From assembly GCA_964563925.1 (NCBI GenBank), contig CAZLZD010000001.1, forward strand, positions 145,490-209,489: a stretch of 64,000 bases of DNA, in the 5' to 3' direction. Each line of letters opens with the position of its first letter. Within the stretch, counting starts at the first letter, position 1. Under the pieces are notes generated by a model. It searched no databases. It had not been told where the DNA came from and worked only from the letters and a program-made list of their open reading frames with translations. The position numbers and the translations under genes were made by a program. The stretch is from JAUILA01 sp964563925. Its GTDB lineage: Bacteria; Bacteroidota; Bacteroidia; Cytophagales; Cyclobacteriaceae. Below are positions 52,460 through 60,913 of the stretch, one piece after another.

Positions 52460-53649
52460 ACATTTGTATGCTGGGAACCGGCTTCATTGGCCGGTTTTAT
52501 ACCGATTCACTGATGGGATACCGCAGTCGCGATAAAGTGGTAAGCGTGTATTCGAGGAAAATGGAGTCAAGTAAAAAATTTGCAGAGGATTACGGAACCC
52601 CGTTTTATACCGACAACATGGAAGAGGCCATTGCCCGGGATGAGGTGGAAGTAGTCTGCATATCGCTTCCCAATCACCTGCATGAGGAGGCAGTTAACCT
52701 CTGTGTTAAACACAGTAAGGGAGTGATCTGCACAAAGCCGCTTGGCCGCAACGGCGAGGAAGCCCTGCGGATGATGAAAGCGGTGGAAGAAGCCGGAATC
52801 TTTAACGGGTATCTGGAAGACCTGGTGTATACCCCGAAATTCCTGAAAGCCTGGGAAAGTGTGAAGGCAGGAGCCATCGGGCGGGTACTTTGGGCCAAAT
52901 CACGGGAAACACATCCCGGTCCGCACAGCGACTGGTTCTGGGACAAGGAACTCGCCGGAGGCGGAGCCATTCTCGACCTGGGTTGCCATTGTGTGGAAAT
53001 TGCACGGACCTTTATCGGGAAGGATATCAAACCCATAGAGGTAATGTGCTGGGCGGATACCCAGGTAAAGCCGATTGATGCGGAAGATCACGCGATCGGA
53101 CTGGTTAAGTATGAGAATGGTGCGATCGGACAATTTGAAGTGAGCTGGACATTCCGGGGCGGACTGGACCTGCGTGATGAAGTGATGGGGGACGAAGGCA
53201 CTATCTGGAGTAATGGATTCATGCGCACCGGCCTGGAGATATTCACCACGGGTAAAAGCGGGGGATATGTGGCCGAAAAATCCGAAAGTGACAGCGGCTG
53301 GCTTTTCCCGGTTGGGGATGAGCTGAATGAGCTGGGCTATAACCACATGTTTGTCGATATGTTTGAGGCCATTGAAACGAAGGGCCAGCCACGCGAGACC
53401 TTTTACGACGGGTATATCGTGAATGCAGTTATGGATGCTGCCTATAAATCCGTGAAAAGCAAGAAATGGGAACCTGTCGAACTGGCCGTATGGAGGGGGC
53501 AGGAAGGGCTGACCAAGCATGACCACCTTACCGAATATGATGAGGACCATTACCTGGTCAAAGATGAAATAACCCACTACGGGGCGAGGAAGCTCATTCT
53601 CAAAAATAAAAAGACCGGCAAGATCGAGGAGAGGGTGGAAGGGAAGTAG
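52456..53649 (+). CDS. Gfo/Idh/MocA family oxidoreductase
   Basis: 397 residues. The N-terminal Rossmann domain has GTGFIGRFYTD (residues 7-17) and VVCISLPNHLHEE; the family EKP motif reads TKPLGR here, so Thr replaces the usual Glu before the catalytic Lys. The C-terminal alpha/beta domain has HPGPHSDWFWD and GGGAILDLGCHCVEIAR, a normal substrate pocket. It oxidises a sugar or sugar-acid hydroxyl with NAD(P). It is co-translated with the transporter, which likely brings its substrate. No signal, cytoplasmic. Confidence 0.92.
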   Translation: MNICMLGTGFIGRFYTDSLMGYRSRDKVVSVYSRKMESSKKFAEDYGTPFYTDNMEEAIARDEVEVVCISLPNHLHEEAVNLCVKHSKGVICTKPLGRNGEEALRMMKAVEEAGIFNGYLEDLVYTPKFLKAWESVKAGAIGRVLWAKSRETHPGPHSDWFWDKELAGGGAILDLGCHCVEIARTFIGKDIKPIEVMCWADTQVKPIDAEDHAIGLVKYENGAIGQFEVSWTFRGGLDLRDEVMGDEGTIWSNGFMRTGLEIFTTGKSGGYVAEKSESDSGWLFPVGDELNELGYNHMFVDMFEAIETKGQPRETFYDGYIVNAVMDAAYKSVKSKKWEPVELAVWRGQEGLTKHDHLTEYDEDHYLVKDEITHYGARKLILKNKKTGKIEERVEGK

Positions 53650-53655
53650 AGCTAT

Positions 53656-53799
53656 GCAGGTCCCGTTTTGACTCCGGCTTGCGATGAACGTTTCCGTCAT
53701 CCTGATAAACATCCGGGCCCCGACCCGGATTCGCATCAGGACCTGATTAACCATTGCAGGTCCCGTTTTGACTCCGGCTTGCGCCGGAGATTGAACGGG
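53656..53799. repeat. Composite intergenic repeat with two 28-bp direct copies and hairpins
   Basis: A 28-base sequence beginning GCAGGTCCCGTTTTGAC occurs at 53656-53683 and 53756-53783, exactly 100 bases apart. The second copy continues into a hairpin: CTCCGGC (53772-53778), loop TTGC, GCCGGAG (53783-53789), flanked by CCCGTT and AACGGG. Between the copies TCCTGAT/ATCAGGA and ATCCGGG/CCCGGAT form a second stem-loop. It resembles a REP- or MITE-like dispersed element; the rest of the 226-base gap holds the GbsR promoter. Confidence 0.7.
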
Positions 53800-53826
53800 A
53801 TGACGACAAGGAGAATAATCTTACAA

Positions 53827-53850
53827 AACTTTCAATAATAATTGAAAGTT
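53827..53850. promoter_or_regulatory. Operator of the GbsR/MarR-type gene
   Basis: AACTTTCAAT-AATA-ATTGAAAGTT is a perfect 10-4-10 palindrome. It covers the TTG of the promoter and is close to the gene start, as for an autoregulated repressor. A second copy of its core is upstream of the next gene. Confidence 0.7.
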
Positions 53851-53871
53851 ATAATTATTTTATTATCTTTG
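53842..53871 (+). promoter_or_regulatory. Promoter of the GbsR/MarR-type gene, leaderless
   Basis: TTG (53842-53844), 19 bases and TATCTTTG (53864-53871), an exact Bacteroidota match. The G is 4 bases before the ATG at 53876, so the transcript should begin at or near it. The TTG lies in the right arm of the operator. Confidence 0.65.
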
Positions 53872-53875
53872 GTCT

Positions 53876-54373
53876 ATGGAATACGATGAGGCACGACAGA
53901 AATTCATTCAGGCCTGGGGAACCCTGGGATCAAGCTGGGGAATCAGCAGGTCAATGGCCATGATCCATGCTTTGCTTCTGATTTCCACCGAACCGTTATC
54001 CACCGAAGAAATTATGGACGAACTGAAACTCTCCAGGGGCAATGTCAATATGAACGTACGGGCCCTGATTGACTGGGGAATAGCCCGTAAGGAACACATT
54101 CCCGGTGAACGGAAGGAGTTTTTCAGTACAGGCAAGGATGTATGGCAACTGGCAAAACAGGTTTCACGCGAGAGGCGGCGCAGGGAAATAGAACCTATTC
54201 TGAATGTATTGGGAGAGGTGCATAAGGTAGAAGGGGAGAATAGGGAAGAGGTGGCTGAATTTAAAAAGGTGACGGCTGAATTGTTTGAGTTTTCCAATAA
54301 GGTGGACAGTATGATCGAGAAATTTACCAAATCAGACCAGACATGGTTTTATAAACTCATGATGAAACTCTAA
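53876..54373 (+). CDS. GbsR/MarR family transcriptional regulator
   Basis: 165 residues. It opens with an amphipathic helix (ARQKFIQAWGTLGSSWGI), then a winged helix (about 25-90; LSTEEIMDELKLSRGNVNMN, PGERKEFFS), then a C-terminal helical dimer part. This is the layout of GbsR-like repressors. It likely represses itself and the next three genes: matching palindromes TTTCAAT-N4-ATTGAAA lie before it and before the DCC1-like gene. What it senses is unknown. The four genes lie in one direction with short gaps or 4-base overlaps. Confidence 0.92.
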   Translation: MEYDEARQKFIQAWGTLGSSWGISRSMAMIHALLLISTEPLSTEEIMDELKLSRGNVNMNVRALIDWGIARKEHIPGERKEFFSTGKDVWQLAKQVSRERRRREIEPILNVLGEVHKVEGENREEVAEFKKVTAELFEFSNKVDSMIEKFTKSDQTWFYKLMMKL

Positions 54374-54390
54374 AAAAATTTATCTCAAAG

Positions 54391-54408
54391 TTTCAATACA
54401 TATTGAAA
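54391..54408. promoter_or_regulatory. Second operator, upstream of the DCC1-like gene
   Basis: TTTCAAT-ACAT-ATTGAAA is a perfect 7-4-7 palindrome with the same arms as the operator before the regulator gene. It ends 20 bases before the ATG at 54429 and 25 bases in the first case. No clear -7 box is seen here. Confidence 0.65.
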
Positions 54409-54428
54409 GAAATGAAAATTAATAAGTT

Positions 54429-55253
54429 ATGAAAACCCTGACGAAAAGAACCATTATTTACGACGATGATTGCCCGTTGTGCGCCATGTACACCGGGGCA
54501 TTCCTGCGAACCCGTATGCTGGATAAAGAGGGGAGAGAGAAATATACCCAGGCCCGTGACTCAGGTACTTATCCGGTCGACTGGGATCGGGCCCGGCATG
54601 AAATCGCCCTGGTCAACCGCTCGGATGGGTCGGTTCAGTATGGTCTTGACAGTCTGATGGCTATCCTGGCACATCGCTGGCCGGCAATGACGAAAGTCTT
54701 TGACTGGAAGCCATTCTACCAGGGTATGCATACACTATACAAGTTTATATCGTACAACCGAAAGGTGATTGCACCGGCACCTGTTTATGGAAAATCAGAT
54801 GCATGTACTCCCGATTTTCATACTGGCTACCGTATTTCGTATTTATTGTTTACATGGGTCATAACAAGCTTAATTATAACAAGTTATGCCACATATATTA
54901 ATTCTTTACTTGAGTTAAGAAACTCTTTTGGACGGGAATTCCTCATTTGCGGAGGACAGTTATTATGGCAGGGAGCATTCGTGTATTCCTGCTTGCGAGA
55001 TCGGCGTATGGAATACCTGGGAAATATGATGACCATTTCTTTGGGTGGTGCACTGCTGCTCCTCCCGGGCATGTGGATCCTTTCTGCATTCGGAGCTCAG
55101 CCCATAGTGTTTGCCTGCTGGTTCCTCGTGGTGGCCACACTTATGCTGGCCGAGCACATCAGGCGGGTTCGATTGCTTCAGGCGCCAGCCTGGCTTTCAG
55201 CTACCTGGGTACTCTACCGGATTTTAGTTCTCATTTTACTCTTATCACTATGA
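54429..55253 (+). CDS. DCC1-like thiol-disulfide oxidoreductase with membrane domain (DUF393)
   Basis: 274 residues. The N-terminus carries IYDDDCPLCAMY, the DUF393/DCC1 motif Asp-x-x-Cys-x-x-Cys of thioredoxin-fold proteins. The second half (about 140-270) is membrane: four or five hydrophobic segments (ISYLLFTWVITSLIITSY, GGALLLLPGMWIL, FACWFLVVATLML, YRILVLILLLSL). So a soluble thiol domain is joined to a membrane domain, which is longer than usual. Second gene of the operon; overlaps the next gene by 4 bases (ATGA). Confidence 0.85.
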   Translation: MKTLTKRTIIYDDDCPLCAMYTGAFLRTRMLDKEGREKYTQARDSGTYPVDWDRARHEIALVNRSDGSVQYGLDSLMAILAHRWPAMTKVFDWKPFYQGMHTLYKFISYNRKVIAPAPVYGKSDACTPDFHTGYRISYLLFTWVITSLIITSYATYINSLLELRNSFGREFLICGGQLLWQGAFVYSCLRDRRMEYLGNMMTISLGGALLLLPGMWILSAFGAQPIVFACWFLVVATLMLAEHIRRVRLLQAPAWLSATWVLYRILVLILLLSL

Positions 55254-56218
55254 AAAAGATGATCATTGCCGGCGGCACCGGATTTTTAGGTACTGTCTTA
55301 AAAAATTACTTTCAGCCGGACTGGGAAGTAGTCATTCTCACCCGCGGACAGACGGGGTTCAGGAATGGTGTATTACACGTCCATTGGAACGCAAAGGAAA
55401 CAGGGGAATGGGTCAAACACCTTGAAGGAGCTTCAGTGATTATCAATCTCAACGGAAAGTCGGTGGATTGCCGCTACACGGAGAACAATAAACAGTTGAT
55501 TTACGCTACCCGGTTGAATTCCACACGGGTAATCGGAGAGGCGGTCAGGTCCCTGGATAATCCTCCGGAACTCTGGATCAATGCTGCTTCGGCCACGATC
55601 TACCGGCATGCGGAAGACCGCGAAATGGATGAGTATACCGGGGAATTCGGGGAAGGATTTTCGGTGGATGTATGCCAAAAATGGGAAAAGGCCTTCAAGA
55701 TGGCCCGGGTACCCGGAACACGCAAAGTGGCAATCCGCACCGGTATTGTACTCGGACGAAACGGCGGCCCGTTTATTCCACTGAGGAATATGGCCCGGTT
55801 TGGGCTGGGAGGGAAGCAAGGAAACGGCAGGCAATATGTAAGCTGGCTGCATGAAGTGGATTTCGCCAGGATTATTGATTTCCTGATCCGGAATGAACGA
55901 TGCCGCGGCGCCTGGAATGTGACAGCTCCGAATCCCCTTCCTAACCAACAGTTCATGAAAGCCATGCGGGCAGCGGTTGGCATGCCCTTCGGACTACCTG
56001 CACCGTCGTGGCTGCTGGAGATGGGGGCACGGCTGATCGGTACCGAAACCGAGCTGATACTTAAAAGCCGGCGGGTTGTGCCGGCCAGGCTGCGGGAGGA
56101 AGGTTTTGTTTTTCGCTTTGCTTACGTCTCAGAAGCGCTGCATGATCTTGTGGATTCCGCGGTTAAGAAGGATAGTACAAGTCTTGTCCCTTCAACCAGA
56201 TCCTTCCTTGAGATATGA
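55250..56218 (+). CDS. TIGR01777-family epimerase (SDR39U1-like)
   Basis: 322 residues from the ATG at 55250. It starts MKKMIIAGGTGFLGTVL, the extended-SDR Rossmann loop; then VIINLNGKSVDCRYTENNK and NAASATIYRHAED (the Tyr of the usual catalytic Tyr-x-x-Lys is not in that form, as in many TIGR01777 members) and RTGIVLGRNGGPF, all family marks. NAD(P)-binding; enzymatic role is unproven in the family. Co-translated with the DCC1-like gene before and the small membrane gene after (ATGA overlap at each end). Confidence 0.9.
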   Translation: MKKMIIAGGTGFLGTVLKNYFQPDWEVVILTRGQTGFRNGVLHVHWNAKETGEWVKHLEGASVIINLNGKSVDCRYTENNKQLIYATRLNSTRVIGEAVRSLDNPPELWINAASATIYRHAEDREMDEYTGEFGEGFSVDVCQKWEKAFKMARVPGTRKVAIRTGIVLGRNGGPFIPLRNMARFGLGGKQGNGRQYVSWLHEVDFARIIDFLIRNERCRGAWNVTAPNPLPNQQFMKAMRAAVGMPFGLPAPSWLLEMGARLIGTETELILKSRRVVPARLREEGFVFRFAYVSEALHDLVDSAVKKDSTSLVPSTRSFLEI

Positions 56219-56499
56219 ATTCGGGATACCAGACGGCAGTTCGTATTTTGAACGGGCTACTTATCGGCTGGACCATTCTCCTGATCCTACTTTTCGTAGC
56301 CGCATTTTTTAACATTGATGACAGTCTGGGACTTATTTACATGTGGGCCTATCTGTCTTATGGTGTTGTAGTCATCGGTATCCTGTTGTTTCTTATATTA
56401 TTCTTTACAGCTCTGATAGTATCCGGCTGTCCGATTAAAATGCTACGGTTCAGTCTTTTATGGTTCATTTTATTCTACCTCTTGGTAATGCTGCGATAA
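56215..56499 (+). CDS. Small three-helix membrane protein
   Basis: 94 residues, nearly all membrane: about 16-36 (LIGWTILLILLFVAAFF), 42-70 (LIYMWAYLSYGVVVIGILLF) and 76-93. No motif I know. Its ATG overlaps the epimerase stop (ATGA), so it is the fourth gene of the operon, and its steady spacing suggests a real gene. It ends 31 bases before the convergent DsrE-like gene. Confidence 0.75.
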   Translation: MNSGYQTAVRILNGLLIGWTILLILLFVAAFFNIDDSLGLIYMWAYLSYGVVVIGILLFLILFFTALIVSGCPIKMLRFSLLWFILFYLLVMLR

Positions 56500-56530
56500 A
56501 AATTCCCGTGGTTAATTAACTAATGAGGAT

Positions 56531-57400
56531 TTACTCCCCGCTGATAATCTTCAATGCATACCCTTTGAGCTGGTATTCGGTGAGCACTGCCTGCGAGGTG
56601 AAGCTTACCTCGGCTTCCGGTAAAAGTTCGTCGTTGGTAATTCCCCGCATGCTCTGGGCACATACGATAAACCGGACGTTATGCCTTGCCAGCTCCCTGA
56701 TAAGATCTTTTGTGGGATTGGGCTGGCCATGACGCTTTTCATACGCTTCATCAGTCATGAATGCATGGGTGGCATAGCCATGTACCGCCACCACCACATT
56801 CAGCTTATCTTCCGGGATGCCTGATCCGGCATGCAGGTTGAGGAAACGGCCGATTTCAATCACACTGAAATTAATGCTCGAGTAATCAGGCTCTCCCGTC
56901 TTTTCAGGCCGGGGATCGTACCCGGTGAGATCAATAAGTATATTGTAATTTATAGTAGGATCCGGTACGTAATTTACCTCATCAATCATCTTTACATCGG
57001 TAAATTCATATTTGATCATCGGGAAAAAACGGGGTTCGGGCATAAGTTTATCGTATACTTGTTCGACACAGTTATTTTTCAGGAATTCTTTGGCTTCCGG
57101 GGCTCTTTCTTTCCATTCGGCACTGACCTTTTCAAAGGATTCATCGTCTTTAAGATACATCATAACCACCGCTTCCAGGGTATCGCCGTTCTGACGGCTG
57201 TTCACTGTATACATATGCATCTCATTAGTGCTCATCTTTTCTTCAAAAATGGAGCTTAATCGTTGCCTGACGTCCTCAAACTGTTTGGCGTCGGTATTCG
57301 GACATAGGTAAAATCCTCCGTAGGAATAATACTGGGCCGAGGAGCTGGTAATTACAAAAGAAATAAGGCAGGCAGACAGGACAAAAGTAAGGTATTTCAC
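56531..57400 (-). CDS. Secreted protein with DsrE-like C-terminal domain
   Basis: 289 residues. Signal peptide about 1-22 (ITSSSAQ). The first 150 residues are a mixed alpha/beta part; the last 130 (about 155-289) resemble DsrE/DsrF-like domains: LNVVVAVHGYATHAFMTD, a helix, then VRFIVCAQSMRGI with the one conserved Cys of the fold. In the cytoplasm these carry sulfur or hydrogen sulfide relays; a secreted version would work in the periplasm. Partner unknown. The 257 bases before it hold also the katG promoter region on the other strand. Confidence 0.7.
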   Translation of the reverse strand: MKYLTFVLSACLISFVITSSSAQYYSYGGFYLCPNTDAKQFEDVRQRLSSIFEEKMSTNEMHMYTVNSRQNGDTLEAVVMMYLKDDESFEKVSAEWKERAPEAKEFLKNNCVEQVYDKLMPEPRFFPMIKYEFTDVKMIDEVNYVPDPTINYNILIDLTGYDPRPEKTGEPDYSSINFSVIEIGRFLNLHAGSGIPEDKLNVVVAVHGYATHAFMTDEAYEKRHGQPNPTKDLIRELARHNVRFIVCAQSMRGITNDELLPEAEVSFTSQAVLTEYQLKGYALKIISGE

Positions 57401-57620
57401 AATCAGAATTTTTTTTGAAAATATAGATAAAGTGTCGGTGCCTTCCTATACCTTGATTCTGGTATTCTTTATTCAAAATTGATGGGGATTAGCCGGTTAA
57501 TTTCTTCATAATTGATTAATTTACTAAGAGTGAGAGACTCAAATATGCTGCATAATTCGTATTGATGAGTCATAAATAAAACTGATATTGAATTACGATA
57601 ATATAACTACAGATTATTGT

Positions 57621-57628
57621 TAAATTTG
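57621..57628 (+). promoter_or_regulatory. Possible -7 box of katG
   Basis: TAAATTTG fits TAnnTTTG, 30 bases before the katG ATG. No TTG is found at 17-23 bases. The 257-base gap (57401-57657) is AT-rich; an inverted GACTCA/TGAGTC lies near 57535-57572. I see no clear OxyR site. Confidence 0.35.
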
Positions 57629-57657
57629 ATAGGAAACGAATCAAAATCTATTAGAAC

Positions 57658-59916
57658 ATGGAAAAAAATAAAAGCAACGGAAGCCCGGAAGAGAACCACA
57701 AAGTGTGGGAAGTGAATGAATCCAGTAAATGCCCGTTTATGGGAGGTGCTGTAAAATTCACCGCGGGAACCGGAACATCAAATCGTGACTGGTGGCCCAA
57801 CCAGTTAAATCTTTCTATTCTCCGTCAGCATTCCAGCCTTTCTGATCCGATGGATGAGGATTTTGATTATGCGGAAGAATTTAAAAAGCTAGATCTGGCT
57901 GCGGTCAAGCAGGATTTATTTGACCTGATGACAGATTCGCAGGAATGGTGGCCGGCAGATTACGGTCATTACGGACCATTCTTTATTCGTATGGCCTGGC
58001 ACAGTGCAGGTACCTACCGGATTGCCGACGGACGCGGAGGCGGAGGGTCAGGCACCCAGCGCTTTGCCCCGCTGAACAGCTGGCCTGACAATGCCAACCT
58101 TGACAAAGCACGCCTTCTGCTGTGGCCCGTTAAGCAGAAATACGGAAGGCAGATTTCCTGGGCCGACCTGATGATCCTGGCCGGTAACTGTGCGCTTGAG
58201 TCGATGGGTCTGAAGACTTTCGGATTCGGAGGAGGCCGGGAAGACGTATGGGAGCCGGAAGAAGATATCTACTGGGGCTCGGAGGGAGAATGGCTGGGCG
58301 ACAAGCGCTATGAAGGTGACCGTCAGCTTGAAAATCCCCTGGGTGCGGTCCAGATGGGTCTTATTTATGTAAACCCGGAGGGCCCCAACGGAAATCCAGA
58401 TCCGGTAGCAGCGGCAAGGGATATACGCGAGACATTCGGTCGGATGGCCATGAATGATGAAGAGACGGTGGCACTGATTGCCGGCGGACATACATTTGGC
58501 AAAACCCACGGTGCGGCTGATCCGGTCAAATATGTCGGAGCCGAACCTGAAGGAGCTTCGATCGAAGAGCAGGGACTGGGCTGGAAGAATACTTTCGGTA
58601 CTGGGAATGCAGGAAGCACCATTACCAGCGGACTGGAAGGTGCCTGGACAACCACCCCGACCAAATGGAGTAATAACTTCTTTGAAAACCTGTTTGGTTT
58701 TGAATGGGAGCTTACCAAGAGTCCGGCGGGTGCCTACCAGTGGAAGCCAAAAGACGGAGCAGGCGAGGGTACCGTGCCGGATGCACATGATCCTGAGAAG
58801 AAACATGCTCCTTTTATGCTGACCACTGACCTGGCCCTTCGTATGGATCCGGACTATGAAAAAATCTCGCGGCGGTTCTACGAGAACCCGGATGAGTTTG
58901 CCGATGCGTTTGCCCGTGCCTGGTATAAGCTTACCCACCGGGATATGGGACCTATCGGTCGTTACCTGGGAACTGAAGTGCCGAATGAGGAACTGATCTG
59001 GCAGGATCCGATCCCTTCAGTGGATCACGAACTTGTGGATGACAAGGATATTGCACACCTGAAAGGTGAAATACTGGATTCAGGATTGTCGGTATCCGAA
59101 CTGGTTTCCACTGCCTGGGCCTCGGCCTCGACCTACCGCAATTCAGATAAGCGCGGTGGTGCCAATGGCGCCAGGATTCGTTTGGCTCCCCAGAAATTCT
59201 GGAAAGTGAACAATCCGACGCAGCTTGCAGGGGTACTTGAGACGCTGGAAGGCATACAGAAGTCCTTCAATGACAATCAATCGGGCGACAAAAAGATATC
59301 ACTCGCAGACATGATTGTCCTGGGCGGATGTGCGGCCATTGAAAAGGCAGCCAAAGATGCCGGCCATGAAGTGACTGTTCCGTTTAGCCCCGGACGTATG
59401 GATGCGACGGAGGAGCAGACGGATGTGGAAGCATTTATGGTACTCGAGCCGATGGCGGACGGGTTCAGGAACTATAAGAACCGTCAGAATAATGTGTCAG
59501 CCTCTACGGAAGAAATGCTTGTAGATAAGGCTCAGCTCATGACACTTACCGCACCTGAAATGACCGTGCTGGTAGGAGGGATGCGCGTCCTTGGAACCAA
59601 CTATGATGATTCTAAACACGGTGTATTCACGGATAAGCCGGGAACTCTCAGTAATGACTTCTTCAAAAACCTGCTCGATATGCGCACGAAATGGCGTGCC
59701 GCTTCCGATGACCAGGAATTCTTTGAAGGGGTGGATCGGGTGTCCGGTGATGTTAAGTGGACCGGATCACGTGTAGACCTGATCTTTGGATCGAATTCGG
59801 AACTTCGTGCCCTTGCCGAAGTATACGGATGCGGTGATTCCCAAGAAAAATTTGTCAGGGATTTTGTGAAAGCCTGGACCAAGGTGATGAACCTGGACAG
59901 GTTCGACCTGAAATAA
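57658..59916 (+). CDS. katG: Bifunctional catalase-peroxidase HPI
   Basis: 752 residues, full length for KatG. Haem enzyme that breaks down hydrogen peroxide. Distal Arg111, Trp114 and His115 (RMAWHSAGTYR) and proximal His278 (IAGGHTFGKTHG). The Met-Tyr-Trp adduct that gives catalase activity is predicted as Trp114, Tyr237 (IYVNPEGPNG) and Met263 (GRMAMNDEET). The C-terminal half is the usual inactive duplicate. No signal peptide; cytoplasmic. Single gene with a strong terminator right after it. Confidence 0.98.
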   Translation: MEKNKSNGSPEENHKVWEVNESSKCPFMGGAVKFTAGTGTSNRDWWPNQLNLSILRQHSSLSDPMDEDFDYAEEFKKLDLAAVKQDLFDLMTDSQEWWPADYGHYGPFFIRMAWHSAGTYRIADGRGGGGSGTQRFAPLNSWPDNANLDKARLLLWPVKQKYGRQISWADLMILAGNCALESMGLKTFGFGGGREDVWEPEEDIYWGSEGEWLGDKRYEGDRQLENPLGAVQMGLIYVNPEGPNGNPDPVAAARDIRETFGRMAMNDEETVALIAGGHTFGKTHGAADPVKYVGAEPEGASIEEQGLGWKNTFGTGNAGSTITSGLEGAWTTTPTKWSNNFFENLFGFEWELTKSPAGAYQWKPKDGAGEGTVPDAHDPEKKHAPFMLTTDLALRMDPDYEKISRRFYENPDEFADAFARAWYKLTHRDMGPIGRYLGTEVPNEELIWQDPIPSVDHELVDDKDIAHLKGEILDSGLSVSELVSTAWASASTYRNSDKRGGANGARIRLAPQKFWKVNNPTQLAGVLETLEGIQKSFNDNQSGDKKISLADMIVLGGCAAIEKAAKDAGHEVTVPFSPGRMDATEEQTDVEAFMVLEPMADGFRNYKNRQNNVSASTEEMLVDKAQLMTLTAPEMTVLVGGMRVLGTNYDDSKHGVFTDKPGTLSNDFFKNLLDMRTKWRAASDDQEFFEGVDRVSGDVKWTGSRVDLIFGSNSELRALAEVYGCGDSQEKFVRDFVKAWTKVMNLDRFDLK

Positions 59917-59942
59917 TTTCAGTTTATAGATTTTGATAGAAT

Positions 59943-59971
59943 GGCAGCCTGGAGACAGGCTGCCTTTTTTT
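59943..59971 (+). terminator. Intrinsic terminator of katG
   Basis: GGCAGCCTG (59943-59951), loop GAGA, CAGGCTGCC (59956-59964), then TTTTTTT: a perfect 9-bp stem, 27 bases past the katG stop. Confidence 0.93.
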
Positions 59972-60010
59972 GTGAGATTCCAGTATTGACTCTGATTCAA
60001 TCCGGCACGG

Positions 60011-60781
60011 TTACATGGCCTTCTTGCGGTCTAATTCAGAATCAATTTGAGTAACCAGGGCATTCATCTCCTCGCGTGTTTCATGGAGTTTTTCAATTTT
60101 TCTGCTTCTGATCAGGAGAATCTGCTGCGCGCGTCTCATAAATTCCATATCCTTAAGAAGATCCTCATAGTCCCGGATCATCCACTGATTCATTACCAGT
60201 TCGTCCGTGTATGTGAATGTTTCGGTCCTGGTTTCGGATTCATTAAGTGCGAGGTATTTATAATGATCAACCAGGCCAATCTCATAGATATTCCAGGTAA
60301 CATCCTCGCTGAGTAGTCGGGGGATGGTGAACTGGTAGAAGCTGGTGATGGCTTTGCGCAGGCTGTCATTCTCCAATAAATTAAGTCCGGCTGCCTTCAA
60401 ATTCTCAAAACCGCCGGACTTCACCACGATGTCGAGGTCCGTAATGTTACGCGTATAATACTGCACCAGGCTGTCGTTGAGTGGGATCTTTTGCTGCAGG
60501 GTAGCCACAAGTTTCTTTCCATACCCCAGATACTGCTGATGGGAACGGATGGTGCGCTGCATTTCAGACTGGCTGTCCAACAGGTCCGTTCTGATTTCCT
60601 GGTACATGCTGATTTCCTGTCGCTGTAACTGCCTGTCTTCATTCCAGGTGTTGATTTGCAGGGCGATCAGGATGCCTGCGACCACCAGGACGATCTCGCC
60701 GAGTGCGTAAAGGAGGTATCTGGAGAATCGACCGGAGCGGGGGATGAGCTTCTTTCGAAGTTCTTTCAGGATTAGGAACAT
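60011..60781 (-). CDS. DUF6090 family membrane protein
   Basis: 256 residues. The first part (RYLLYALGEIVLVVAGILIA, then ALQINTWNEDRQ) is the single membrane anchor and following turn typical of DUF6090-type Bacteroidota proteins; the rest is helical, periplasmic or cytoplasmic (ISMYQEIRTDLLDSQSEMQ). Role unknown. A second member of the same kind runs off the window end at 63340-64000. The gap of 132 bases before it holds AAAGACCC and GGGTCTTT, far apart, but no good terminator. Confidence 0.85.
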   Translation of the reverse strand: MFLILKELRKKLIPRSGRFSRYLLYALGEIVLVVAGILIALQINTWNEDRQLQRQEISMYQEIRTDLLDSQSEMQRTIRSHQQYLGYGKKLVATLQQKIPLNDSLVQYYTRNITDLDIVVKSGGFENLKAAGLNLLENDSLRKAITSFYQFTIPRLLSEDVTWNIYEIGLVDHYKYLALNESETRTETFTYTDELVMNQWMIRDYEDLLKDMEFMRRAQQILLIRSRKIEKLHETREEMNALVTQIDSELDRKKAM

Positions 60782-60913
60782 GGACGGCTTAAATTTTTTG
60801 AAATAAAGCTAATTTAACCGTACGAACCAAAGACCCGTAGCAGAGGAACAATTCCATTTGAAATCCTCGTGCACCGGCAAGGGTCTTTTTAATTAAAAAA
60901 GCCAAAGACTATT

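Noticed and set aside
52900..53754. 284-codon minus-strand reading frame opposite the Gfo/Idh gene
   Set aside because: Antisense to a clear oxidoreductase and runs into the repeat; no domain or signal.
58048..58938. 296-codon minus-strand reading frame opposite katG
   Set aside because: Antisense shadow of a highly conserved katG gene; codon pattern is set by katG.
60828..60885. AAAGACCC and GGGTCTTT as a terminator
   Set aside because: The arms are over 40 bases apart; the inner structure is weak and the expected strand lacks a T tract.
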